Assembly: GCA_046350655.1 (NCBI GenBank)
Contig: JAXMAB010000008.1
Location: 186,001-250,000, forward strand
Source: JAEUHO01 sp046350655
GTDB lineage: Bacteria > Planctomycetota > PLA2 > JAEUHO01
Direction of reading: 5' to 3'
Length of the DNA: 64,000 bases
Positions 35,010-43,019 of this stretch are shown here, piece after piece. The translations under genes and the position numbers were made by a program. Under the pieces are notes generated by a model that was not told the origin of the DNA, did not search any database, and worked only from the letters and a program-made list of their open reading frames with translations. How positions within the stretch are numbered: the first letter of the stretch is position 1; each line of letters starts with the position of its first letter.

Positions 35010-36143
35010 TCAGGTCGCGGCGAGCGTGCGGAGGGCCTCGGCGCGGACGTCGTCGTCGGGGTCCACGGCGAGGGCCCAGTCGGCGGCGCGCCGCGCGACC
35101 GCCGCGTCGAGGCCCGCGAGCGCCCACAACGCGTGCTCCCGCACCAGCGGCTCGGGGTCGAAGCGGACGCGGTCGTCGAGCGCGGGCACCGCGGCGGTCG
35201 CGCCGACGTTGCGCGCGACGACGGCGGCGTTGCGGAGGAGGCCGCGGCGCTTGGGCCGCAGGAGCGGCGTGCCGCGGAACCGCGCGCGGAAGGCCTCGTC
35301 GGTGTCGAGCGCGAGCGTCGCCACGAGGTCGAGCGCGGGCCCGACGCCGGCCTCGGGGCGCAACTCCGGCCACGGCGCGGGCCGGGCCGCGCGATTGAAC
35401 GGGCAGACCTCCTGGCAGACGTCGCACCCGAACACCCAGGGGCCGAGCCGAGGCCGCAGCCCGACGGGGATCGCGCCGCGGTGCTCGATCGTGAGGTACG
35501 AGATGCAGCGGCGCGCGTCGAGCACGAACGCCTCGTCGAACGCGGCGGTCGGGCACGCGTCGAGGCAGCGGACGCACGCGCCGCAGGTGCCGCCGGGGCC
35601 GGGGCCCGTCGGCGCGAGCGGGACGTCGACGAGCAGCTCGCCGAGGAGGGCCCACGAGCCGCGGCCCGGGCGGATCACGAGCGTGTTCTTCCCCACGAAC
35701 CCGAGGCCCGCGCGCACGGCGACCGCGCGCTCGAGCATCGGCGCGCCGTCGACGAGGGCCCGCGCGCGGACGCCGCGGCCGACGCGCGCCTCGAAGCGCC
35801 GCGCGAGGGCCTCGAGGCGTTCGCCCACGACGACGTGGTAGTCGAGGCCCCACGCGTACCGCGCGACGCGGCCCGAGCGCCCGTCGGGGACGGGCGGCGG
35901 CGCGTCCGTCGCGTGCTCGACCGCGACCGTCACGACCGAGAGCGCGCCCGGGAGCAGCGCGTCGGGCCTCAGCGCGCGCTCGGCGCGGTCGGCGAGGTAG
36001 TCCATGTCGCCGTGGCGTCCCGCGGCGAGCCACGCGCGGAAGGGGGCCTCGGCGCCGTCGAGCCGCGCGACGTCCGTCACGCCGACGACCTCGAAGCCGA
36101 GCCCGGCCGCCTCGTCGCGGAGGATCGCGTCGGCGTCGGTCAC
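35010..36143 (-). CDS. queG: epoxyqueuosine reductase
   Basis: This 377-residue cobalamin-dependent iron-sulphur enzyme performs the last step of queuosine synthesis in tRNA, reducing epoxyqueuosine. Two ferredoxin-type cysteine clusters are present: CGACVRCLDACP, with a later CDVCQEVCPFNR supplying the second set. The DUF1730-like N-terminal half contains RYAWGLDYHVVVGERLEAL and GFVGKNTLVIRPGRGSWALLGELLVDV. The C-terminus carries HEAT-like repeats (VRFDPEPLVREHALWALAGL), as in QueG. The start is a GTG that overlaps the stop of the upstream CYTH-CHAD gene by four bases (GTGA), so translation is coupled to that gene. Other queuosine genes are not in the window. Confidence 0.93.
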   Translation of the reverse strand: MTDADAILRDEAAGLGFEVVGVTDVARLDGAEAPFRAWLAAGRHGDMDYLADRAERALRPDALLPGALSVVTVAVEHATDAPPPVPDGRSGRVARYAWGLDYHVVVGERLEALARRFEARVGRGVRARALVDGAPMLERAVAVRAGLGFVGKNTLVIRPGRGSWALLGELLVDVPLAPTGPGPGGTCGACVRCLDACPTAAFDEAFVLDARRCISYLTIEHRGAIPVGLRPRLGPWVFGCDVCQEVCPFNRAARPAPWPELRPEAGVGPALDLVATLALDTDEAFRARFRGTPLLRPKRRGLLRNAAVVARNVGATAAVPALDDRVRFDPEPLVREHALWALAGLDAAVARRAADWALAVDPDDDVRAEALRTLAAT

Positions 36144-37750
36144 CGGGCCGCGGCCGCCGCGCCGGCGCGTTTGCCGAGGTGCGCGAGCAGGGCCCGCGTC
36201 GCCGCGGGCGCGAACACGTCGCGGGCCCGGGCGTCGAGCGACGCCCGGGCGGTGCCCGCGGCGCGCTCGACGGCCTCGACGACCGTCACGGCGGCCCGCG
36301 TGGCCGCGGCGCGGCGCGCCTTCGAGCCGCCGCGCGCGCGCGCGAGCGACCGCACGCCGTCCGCGACGGCGCGCGCGTCCTGCACGGCGCCGAGCGCGTC
36401 CTGCAGGGCGCGCGTCGCCGCCGCGAACCGCGCCAGCGGCTTGCCGAACGCGGGGCCGAACGTCTCCGCGGCGTACCGCGTGCGCTTCGCCGCGACGCGC
36501 AGCCCGTGGAGCGCGGGGCCCTCCGCCGCCGCCAGCGGCCCGGCGATCGCCGCACGCCGCGCGAGCGCGGGCTCGACGGCGGCGGGCAGGCGGCCGAGGC
36601 CCGCCACCGCGAGCGGCGGGGCCTCGCGTCGGAGGACGCGGGCCGCGGTCGTCGCGACGAGGTCGGGCAGGCCCGCCAGCGCGGGCGCCGCGAGCGCGCG
36701 CGACAGGATCGAACGCTCGCGCCGTCGGCGCGCGGCGAGCACCTGGCGCAGCACGGCGAGGCCCTCGGCGTCCGCGTCGGCGGGCGCCGCCTCGAGCGCC
36801 TCGCGCACGACGTCGAGGTCGCGGGTCGGGCCCGCGGCGCGGCGCAGCGCGGAGAGCCGCGCCCGCAGGTCGCGGCGGTCGTCGTCGGGGACCTCGTCCT
36901 TGAACGCCGCCAGGACCGCGCGCAGCCGACGCGCGGTCGTGCGCACGTCGTGGACGCCCTCGACGGCCCCTCGCCGCGCGGCGGCGAGCGCCGCGGCCAG
37001 CGTCGAGGCGAGGCGCGCGAGCGCCTGCGCGGCGGCGCGCGACGCCGGTTCGTCGGGCCCGCACGCGGGCTCGAGCACGAGCCGGCCCGCGGCCACCTGC
37101 GCCGCGCTCGGCACCGCGATCCGCGCGAGCCGCAGGGCGGCCTCGAGCTTCGAGCCGTCGCGCGACGGCGTCACGCGCGCCGCGCGCGCGACCGTCCGCA
37201 CCCATCCGTTGAACGCCGCGCGCGACCCCTCGACGAGCTCGACCTCCACCTCGCGCCGGGCCTTGCGTGCCGTGCCGGCCGCGATCGTGACCCGGTCGTC
37301 GCACACCTCGACGCGGAGGCCCGCCGCCGCCGCGACGACGTGCCGCGTGCGCCGGCCCGTCACGCGGGCGAGCGGCACGAGGGCGCGCCCCGCGACCGCC
37401 GCCGTGATCGTCGCGCGCAGCGGGCCGTCGGGGAGCAGGCGCAGGTCCGTCGCGCCGGTCGGGAGCGGCTCGGTGTGCTCCTCGCGTTCCACGACCCCGT
37501 CGGCGTCGGGCGCGCCGAAGCCCTTGAGCGTCGCCTCGCACCGTCCGTCGCCGCGGCGGCGCAGGCGCAGGCCGTAGCCCGCCGCGAGCAGCGCGCGCTC
37601 CTCGGTGTCGAGATAGACGTCGTGGACGGGCTCCGTCCGACCGGACCGGCCCGGTCCGATCCCGAGGCACCCGAGCAAGTTCCGCCGACGCGCCGCGTCC
37701 TCCACGCAGAACTTGGTCTCGACCTCGGTGGCTTCCGTGCGCCGGCGCAT
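36140..37750 (-). CDS. CYTH-CHAD domain protein
   Basis: This 536-residue protein begins with a CYTH/triphosphate-tunnel domain (residues about 8-205) with the ExExK signature (EVETKFCV) and further tunnel residues in YGLRLRRRGD and ATLKGF. From about 240 on there is a CHAD domain rich in His/Arg/Lys helices (VEGVHDVRTTARRLRAVLAAF, GLRVAAKRTRYAAETFGPAFG). CYTH-CHAD proteins hydrolyse or bind inorganic triphosphate and polyphosphate; CHAD is a polyphosphate-binding module. The ATG at 37750 has no good ribosome site. Its stop overlaps queG by four bases, an unusual pairing. It is divergent from the secreted protein gene at 37865. Confidence 0.9.
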   Translation of the reverse strand: MRRRTEATEVETKFCVEDAARRRNLLGCLGIGPGRSGRTEPVHDVYLDTEERALLAAGYGLRLRRRGDGRCEATLKGFGAPDADGVVEREEHTEPLPTGATDLRLLPDGPLRATITAAVAGRALVPLARVTGRRTRHVVAAAAGLRVEVCDDRVTIAAGTARKARREVEVELVEGSRAAFNGWVRTVARAARVTPSRDGSKLEAALRLARIAVPSAAQVAAGRLVLEPACGPDEPASRAAAQALARLASTLAAALAAARRGAVEGVHDVRTTARRLRAVLAAFKDEVPDDDRRDLRARLSALRRAAGPTRDLDVVREALEAAPADADAEGLAVLRQVLAARRRRERSILSRALAAPALAGLPDLVATTAARVLRREAPPLAVAGLGRLPAAVEPALARRAAIAGPLAAAEGPALHGLRVAAKRTRYAAETFGPAFGKPLARFAAATRALQDALGAVQDARAVADGVRSLARARGGSKARRAAATRAAVTVVEAVERAAGTARASLDARARDVFAPAATRALLAHLGKRAGAAAAAR

Positions 37751-37864
37751 GCCGACGAGCGTAGGCGCCCGACTCCGGCCCGTCGAGGGCCGGGGCTGGA
37801 CGAGCCCTGGACTCCCGACCTGAATCAAGGTGTGAGATCCCAACCCGACCCCCGGAGACACCGC

Positions 37865-38560
37865 ATGCGTCCGTTCGCCCCCCTCGCCTTCGCCGCCACC
37901 GCCCTCGTCGCGACCGTCGCCGCCGCCGGCGACGCCGCGACCCGCCTTCCCTGGGACGGTTTCGGCGTCGGCTCGTTCGTCCACACCCGCACGACGACGA
38001 CCATGAGCGTCGAGGGCGTGCCCCCGCAGACGAGCGAGGGCAAGCAGACGCTCGTCAAGGTCACGGACGAGGCCTTCACGATCAAGCAGGAGACCAAGAT
38101 CGGCGAGGAGTGGATGGCGACCGAGATGCCGTTCCCCCGCAAGGCCACCGGCACCCCGACCGACGTGCAGGCGCCGAAGCCGGAGGAGCTGGGCGACGAG
38201 AACGTGGCCGTCGAGGGCAAGGACTACGCCTGCAAGAAGGTGCGCTTCACGGCGATGGGCATGACGACGACGACGTGGACCCACGCGACCGAGGGCGTGC
38301 TCAAGTCCGAGACGAAGGGCGCCGGCACCGAGACGTCGATGACGGTCACGAAGCTCTCGTTCAAGGCGAAGGCCGGCGACAAGGAAGTCGACGCCCGCGA
38401 GATGGTGATGCTCACGAAGGCGGGCGGCGCCGAGACGAAGGTCACGAGCTGGGACTCGAAGGCCGTCCCCGGCGGCGCGGTGCGCTCGGAGACGGTGTCG
38501 GAGATGGGCGGCATGAAGACGACCGTCCTCACCGAGACGATCGCCTTCGAGGCGAAGTAG
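37865..38560 (+). CDS. secreted protein of unknown function
   Basis: This 231-residue protein starts at ATG 37865, with GGAG seven bases upstream. A signal peptide is evident (MRPFAPLAFAATALVATVAAAGDA). The mature part is Thr/Lys/Glu-rich and strongly beta-like, with a paired-cysteine possibility only at a single Cys near residue 122 (KDYACKKVRF). Repeated phrases such as TTTTMSV, MTTTTWTH and GMKTTVLTETIAF suggest an antiparallel barrel or sandwich, as in LolA/LppX-like lipid carriers, but I see no firm family match. A strong terminator follows, so it is probably monocistronic. Confidence 0.75.
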   Translation: MRPFAPLAFAATALVATVAAAGDAATRLPWDGFGVGSFVHTRTTTTMSVEGVPPQTSEGKQTLVKVTDEAFTIKQETKIGEEWMATEMPFPRKATGTPTDVQAPKPEELGDENVAVEGKDYACKKVRFTAMGMTTTTWTHATEGVLKSETKGAGTETSMTVTKLSFKAKAGDKEVDAREMVMLTKAGGAETKVTSWDSKAVPGGAVRSETVSEMGGMKTTVLTETIAFEAK

Positions 38561-38664
38561 GGCGGGCGAGCGCCGGTCGGGTGCGGGGGGACGCGACGCC
38601 GTCCCCTCCGCGCGCCGGCGCCGTCGGGGGCCCCGCGCCCCCGCTCCCCTGCGTCCGACGGCGA

Positions 38665-38694
38665 GGCCCGGTCCGCGATCCCGCGGGCCGGGCC
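38665..38694 (+). terminator. intrinsic-terminator-like hairpin after the secreted protein gene
   Basis: Thirteen pairs (one G-T) form between 38665-38677 (GGCCCGGTCCGCG) and 38682-38694, with loop ATCC. The sequence CGTCGTTTC follows at once. The same tail follows the hairpin at 44137-44159, suggesting a common terminator style with a very short T-run. Confidence 0.65.
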
Positions 38695-38795
38695 CCGTCG
38701 TTTCGTGGGGGGGGGCCGGCGCGGGGCCGGCGGCCGCCCGCGAATCGGCCGACGCGCCCCTGCCCCTTGGCTAGCCTCCGACGCGGAGGTGACCG

Positions 38796-39251
38796 ATGGC
38801 GCAGCACAAGGACGGTGGCGACCTGACTCCCCGCGTGGCCGAGGCGCTGCAGCGCCTGCACGCCCATGAGCTCTCCGGCGTGGTGCGGTACCTGCACTAC
38901 GCGCACATGATCATGGGGGCGAACCGCATCCCGATCGTGGCGTGGCTCAAGGACCAGGCGAACGAGGCCATGGACCACGCGTGGAAGATCGGGGAGAAGA
39001 TGACGGCGCACGGGCTGCACCCCGAGATGCGCGTCCACCCGATCGTCGAGACGGGCAAGCACAGCGTGCTCGACGTGCTCGCGGAGGCGCTGGAGTACGA
39101 GCGCGCCGGCCTCGAGGAGTACAAGGCGACGCTGAAGCTGGTCCTCGCCGACCGTCCGGACGACGTGGCCCTCGAGGACTGGGTCCGCGGGTTCGTCTCG
39201 GCCGAGACCGAGCACCTCGAGGACGCCTCCAAGATGCTGCGCACGATGTAG
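38796..39251 (+). CDS. ferritin-like (bacterioferritin/Dps-type) protein
   Basis: This 151-residue four-helix protein starts at ATG 38796, a few bases after GGAGG. Iron-site residues are visible in helix order: HELSGVVRYLHYAHMIMG (Glu/His), EAMDHAWKIGEKM (Glu/His), EYERAGLEEYKATLKL (Glu) and SAETEHLEDASKML (ExxHxxD). The length and motif spacing fit bacterioferritin-like proteins that oxidise and store iron or protect against peroxide. No haem-binding methionine can be confirmed, so I do not name it bfr. It stands alone between a terminator and repeat locus B. Upstream GGCTAGCCT may contain a -10 box. Confidence 0.85.
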   Translation: MAQHKDGGDLTPRVAEALQRLHAHELSGVVRYLHYAHMIMGANRIPIVAWLKDQANEAMDHAWKIGEKMTAHGLHPEMRVHPIVETGKHSVLDVLAEALEYERAGLEEYKATLKLVLADRPDDVALEDWVRGFVSAETEHLEDASKMLRTM

Positions 39252-39280
39252 GCCTCGCGGCCGATCCGCCCTCGCGTTCC

Positions 39281-39450
39281 GTCCGCCAATAGACGCCGGT
39301 CGTTGATTGGCGGGCGGATCGCGCCAGCCGCCGTGCCTCGCGGTCCGTCCGCCAATCGATGCCGGTCGATGATTGGCGGATCGCGCCGGCCACCGGGCCT
39401 CGCGGTCCCCCGGGTTGGTTCCGCCCCTCGGAACGGGTCGGCGATCGGCG
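39281..39450. repeat. composite hairpin array, locus B (two class-A units and a decayed class-B unit)
   Basis: Class A units lie at 39283-39313 (eight-base CCGCCAAT/ATTGGCGG arms, loop with GCCGGTCG) and 39348-39380 (ten-base arms, loop GATGCCGGTCGAT). Decamer-related sequences sit before, between and after them (39251, 39336 and an exact copy at 39395-39404). GGGTTGGTTCCGCC then begins at 39413 as in the other two loci, but its right arm is degraded (GATCGGCGGA). The array fills the 283-base gap between the ferritin-like gene and the FGGY kinase gene. Confidence 0.82.
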
Positions 39451-39499
39451 GATCGCGGCGCAGGTCTGCGCGCGCAGGCGGGCGGGTTCGCGCGGGGTG

Positions 39500-39528
39500 T
39501 TCGGTTTCGGCCGGGCGGAGGCTACGCT
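39500..39528 (+). promoter_or_regulatory. possible promoter giving a leaderless kinase mRNA
   Basis: TACGCT (39523-39528) resembles a -10 box and lies only six bases before the ATG at 39535, so transcription would start at or near the A of the start codon. TTCGGT (39500-39505), 17 bases upstream, is a poor -35. There is no ribosome site before this gene, which fits leaderless translation. Confidence 0.3.
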
Positions 39529-39534
39529 CGGTCG

Positions 39535-41034
39535 ATGGCCACGCCGGACGCGTTCCTCGGACTCGACCTCGGGACCTCGTCGGTCAAGGGCGTCCTCGTG
39601 GACGGCGCGACGGGCGCCGTGCTGGCCGAGGCCGAGCGTCCGCTGGAGCTGGTCGAGGTGGGCATGCTCGGGGCCGAGCAGGACCCCGAGGCGTGGTGGG
39701 CCGCGGCGTCGGCGGTGCTGCGCGAACTCGCCTTCGAGGCCGCGTCGCGGCAGTTGCACCCCCGCGCGCTGGGCCTGACGGGCCAGAAACACGCGCTGCT
39801 GCCCCTCGACGCGGAGGGCCGGCCGTTGCACCGCGCGATCCTGTGGTGCGACGGGCGCGCGCTCGAGGAGACGGTGGAGGTCCACGCGAAGGCGGACCGG
39901 CTCCTCGGCAAGCGGACGGGGTCGCTGGCGTTCCCCGGCTACCTGCTGCCGAAGTGGCTGCGGCTGCGGCGGCACGCGCCCGACGTCGCCGCGCGGACGG
40001 CGCGGCTCGTGTTCGCCAAGGACTGGCTGCGCCTGCGGCTCACGGACGTCCTGGCGACGGACCGCACGGAGGCGTCGTCGAGCCTCTTGTTCGACATCGG
40101 GCGCAAGGCGTGGGCGCCCGACCTCCTCGCGATGTTCGACGTGCCCGCGACGCTGCTGCCGACCGTCGTGCGGTCGTCCGACGTGGCCGGGCGCGTGTCG
40201 GCGGCGGCGGCGGCGGAGACGCTGCTGCCCGTGGGCCTGCCGGTGGTCGGCGGGGCGGGCGACAACGAGGCGGCGGCGCTCGGGTGCGGCGCGGTGGGGG
40301 ACGGGAAGGTCGCCGTCGTGCTCGGGACCTCGGCGACGGTGATCGCGCACCACGCGACGCGCGGGGCCGCCGGCGGGCTCGTGTGGGGCCGCCACGCGCT
40401 GCGGCAGGGCTACGCCGCCACGGGCGTCGTGTTGTCGGCCGGCCGCGCGCTCGAATGGGTGCGCCGGGCGGCGTTCCCGTCGGACTTCACCACGGAGGAG
40501 GTCGTCGAGGCCGCGGCGGCGAGCGACCCGTCGGCGGGTCCGCTCGTCTTCGTGCCGTCGCTCGCGGGCGAGCGGTCGCCGGTGCCCGACCCGACGGCGA
40601 GCGGCGCGTTCGTCGGGCTGCGGCCCGGCCACGGCCGCGGGCACCTCGCGCGCGCCGTCCTCGAGGGCGTGGCCCTCTCGGTCGCGGACGTGCTGCGGGT
40701 GATGCGCGGGGCCGGTGTCGCGGTGACCGAGCTGCGGCTCACGTCGGGCGGCGCGAAGTCGGCGTTCTGGCGCGGGCTCGTCGCGGCGGCCGCGAACCTG
40801 CCGGTCGTCGCGTTCGGCGAGGCGCACGGGCCGGCGACGGGCGCCGCGATGCTCGCGGCCCGGTCGACCGGGGAACACGGGGGTCGGCTGGCCGACATCG
40901 CCTCGCGTTGGCTGCCGCCGAAGCCGGCCGAGGCGCCGGTCGCGTCGGAGGTCGAGCGGTTGGGACGGCTCGGCCCGTGGCTCGCCGGCGTGCGCAACGC
41001 GCTGCGGTCCGTCGGCGCCCCGGCGGCTCCCTGA
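39535..41034 (+). CDS. FGGY-family sugar kinase, xylulokinase-like
   Basis: This 499-residue cytosolic kinase has both FGGY domains. The N-terminal phosphate-1 motif is GLDLGTSSVKGVLVD. Substrate-side motifs GLTGQKHALLPLD and ILWCDGRALEE match xylulokinase-type enzymes (GQxH, WxDxR). FPGYLLPKWLRLRRHAPDV and TDRTEASSSLLFDI follow the order of XylB. The ATPase half has GGAGDNEAAALGCG, VLGTSATV and the adenosine motif LTSGGAKSAFWRGL. It would phosphorylate D-xylulose or a related ketose, but no isomerase or sugar transporter is nearby to confirm the substrate. Start ATG 39535 lacks a ribosome site. No sign of damage. Confidence 0.88.
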   Translation: MATPDAFLGLDLGTSSVKGVLVDGATGAVLAEAERPLELVEVGMLGAEQDPEAWWAAASAVLRELAFEAASRQLHPRALGLTGQKHALLPLDAEGRPLHRAILWCDGRALEETVEVHAKADRLLGKRTGSLAFPGYLLPKWLRLRRHAPDVAARTARLVFAKDWLRLRLTDVLATDRTEASSSLLFDIGRKAWAPDLLAMFDVPATLLPTVVRSSDVAGRVSAAAAAETLLPVGLPVVGGAGDNEAAALGCGAVGDGKVAVVLGTSATVIAHHATRGAAGGLVWGRHALRQGYAATGVVLSAGRALEWVRRAAFPSDFTTEEVVEAAAASDPSAGPLVFVPSLAGERSPVPDPTASGAFVGLRPGHGRGHLARAVLEGVALSVADVLRVMRGAGVAVTELRLTSGGAKSAFWRGLVAAAANLPVVAFGEAHGPATGAAMLAARSTGEHGGRLADIASRWLPPKPAEAPVASEVERLGRLGPWLAGVRNALRSVGAPAAP

Positions 41035-41079
41035 CGACGTAAGGCACGTCGGGGAAACCGGTTGTGAACGGCCCGTGCG

Positions 41080-41111
41080 TTCTACGGGGTCGCCCCGACC
41101 CCCCGTAGAAT
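41080..41111 (+). promoter_or_regulatory. inverted repeat overlapping a -10-like box upstream of korA
   Basis: TTCTACGGGG (41080-41089) and CCCCGTAGAA (41101-41110) are perfect ten-base arms. The right arm overlaps TAGAAT (41106-41111), a five-of-six match to the -10 consensus, 49 bases before korA. No good -35 is present. An operator that blocks RNA polymerase is one reading; a terminator for the upstream kinase is another, but there is no T-run. Confidence 0.45.
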
Positions 41112-41159
41112 CGCCCGGAATCGGTCGGTCGAGACCGCCCGAATCCCGCGGAATCCCCC

Positions 41160-43016
41160 ATGTCCCAGACCGCCTTGCCCGCCGCCCCCTCGTCCGGGGT
41201 GCGGGCGCCCGTCGTGAACGACTGCTCGATCCAGGTCGCGACCGTGAACGGGTCGGGTAGCCAGACGGCGAACAACACCCTCCTCCGCGCCATCTTCCAG
41301 ATGGGCATCCCGGTGTCGGGGAAGAACCTCTTCCCCAGCAACATCTCCGGCCTGCCGACCTGGTTCACGATCCGCGCGAACAAGCACGGCTACATCGCGC
41401 GCCGCAAGGAGATCGACGTCCTCGTCTGCATGAACTCGGACACGGCGGTGGAGGACGTGAAGAACGCGCCCGCCGGCGCGGCCGTGGTCTACGACGAGAC
41501 GTTCGGCCTCGACAAGCACCGCACCGACCTCGTGTTCTACCCGGTGCCGTTCCAGCGCCTCGTGAAGGAGTGCTGCCCCGAGGCCAAGCTCCGCAAGCTC
41601 GTCGTCAACATGATCTACGTGGGCGTCGTGGCCCACCTGCTCGAGATCGACGTCGCGGAGATCGCGAAGGCGCTCGGCAAGGCGTTCTCGACGAAGCCGA
41701 AGGCGCTCGACCTCAACAAGGCCGCCGTCGACGCGGGCCTCGCGTACGCGAAGGCCAACCTCGTCAAGCGCGACCCGTTCAAGGTCGCCCGCATGGACAA
41801 GACGGCGGGCAAGATCCTGGTGGACGGCAACAGCGCCGCGGCGCTCGGCTGCATGTTCGCCGGCGTCACCGTCGTCACGTGGTACCCGATCACGCCGTCG
41901 TCGAGCCTCTGCGAGACGCTCATCGACTACATGAAGGAGCACCGCATCGACCCGGAGACGGGCAAGGCGACCTTCGCGATCGTGCAGGCCGAGGACGAGC
42001 TGGCCGCGGTCGGCATGGCGATCGGCGCCGGCTGGGCGGGCGCGCGCTCGATGACCTCGACCGCCGGCCCGGGCATCTCGCTGATGAACGAGTTCATCGG
42101 CCTCGGCTACTACGCCGAGGTGCCCACGGTGATCTTCGACGTCCAGCGCACGGGCCCGTCCACGGGCCTCCCGACGCGCACGATGCAGGGCGACGTCTTG
42201 AAGACGGCCTACGCGTCGCACGGCGACTGCAAGCACCCCTGCCTCTACCCCGACAGCATCGGCGAGGCCTACGAGTTCGCGATGGCCGCGTTCGACCTGG
42301 CGGAGGAGCTCCAGACGCCGGTGTTCGTGCTCACCGACCTCGACCTCGGCATGAACCTGTGGATGTCCGAGCCCTTCGCGTACCCCGAGAAGGCGCTCGC
42401 GCGCGGCAAGGTGCTCGACGACGCGGGCGTCGCCGCGATGAAGGACTGGGGCCGCTACAAGGACGTGGACGGCGACGGCGTGCCCTACCGGACGCTCCCC
42501 GGCACGCCCGGCGACGGCAAGGGCGCGTACTTCACGCGCGGCAGCGGCCACGACGAGTACGGCCGCTACACCGAGAGCGGCGCGACCTACGTCCGCAACC
42601 TCGACCGCATCGGCCGCAAGATCGACCTGATGAGGACGAAGGGTCCGGCGCCGGTCGTCGACGGCAAGGGCGCCAAGGTCGGCATCCTCGCCTACGGGAC
42701 GACGCACTGGGCGATCGTCGAGTCGCGCGACCAGCTCAAGGCCGAGAAGGGCCTCGCGACCGACTACTGCCGCGTGCGCGCCTTCCCGTTCTCCGACGAG
42801 GTCCGCAAGTTCGTCGCCGCGCACGACCGCGTGTACGTCGTCGAGCAGAACCGCGACGCGCAGATGCTCGGCATGCTCCGCATGGAGTACCCCGAGCTCG
42901 CCACGAAGATGGTCAGCGTCCGCCACTACAACGGCCTCCCCGTCGACGCGCGCAGCGTCACGGACGAGATCGCCCGCCTCGAGTCGAACCCGGTCGCGAG
43001 CAACGGAGCCCGCTAG
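41160..43016 (+). CDS. korA: 2-oxoacid:ferredoxin oxidoreductase, fused gamma-alpha subunit
   Basis: This 618-residue subunit is of the KorA/OforA type. The gamma domain (about residues 20-200) contains GSGSQTANNTLLRAIFQMGIPVSGKNLFPSNISGLPTWFTIR. The alpha domain (about 215-610) contains VTWYPITPSSSLCE, QAEDELAAVGMAIGAGWAGARSMTSTAGPGISLM and FDVQRTGPSTGLPTRTMQGD. Together with KorB it decarboxylates 2-oxoglutarate or a related 2-oxoacid to the acyl-CoA, passing electrons to ferredoxin. No ferredoxin subunit is encoded next to it. Three bases separate it from korB. The segment KDVDGDGVPYRTLPGTPGDG between the alpha sub-domains is the family's usual inter-domain stretch. Confidence 0.93.
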   Translation: MSQTALPAAPSSGVRAPVVNDCSIQVATVNGSGSQTANNTLLRAIFQMGIPVSGKNLFPSNISGLPTWFTIRANKHGYIARRKEIDVLVCMNSDTAVEDVKNAPAGAAVVYDETFGLDKHRTDLVFYPVPFQRLVKECCPEAKLRKLVVNMIYVGVVAHLLEIDVAEIAKALGKAFSTKPKALDLNKAAVDAGLAYAKANLVKRDPFKVARMDKTAGKILVDGNSAAALGCMFAGVTVVTWYPITPSSSLCETLIDYMKEHRIDPETGKATFAIVQAEDELAAVGMAIGAGWAGARSMTSTAGPGISLMNEFIGLGYYAEVPTVIFDVQRTGPSTGLPTRTMQGDVLKTAYASHGDCKHPCLYPDSIGEAYEFAMAAFDLAEELQTPVFVLTDLDLGMNLWMSEPFAYPEKALARGKVLDDAGVAAMKDWGRYKDVDGDGVPYRTLPGTPGDGKGAYFTRGSGHDEYGRYTESGATYVRNLDRIGRKIDLMRTKGPAPVVDGKGAKVGILAYGTTHWAIVESRDQLKAEKGLATDYCRVRAFPFSDEVRKFVAAHDRVYVVEQNRDAQMLGMLRMEYPELATKMVSVRHYNGLPVDARSVTDEIARLESNPVASNGAR

Positions 43017-43019
43017 CCC

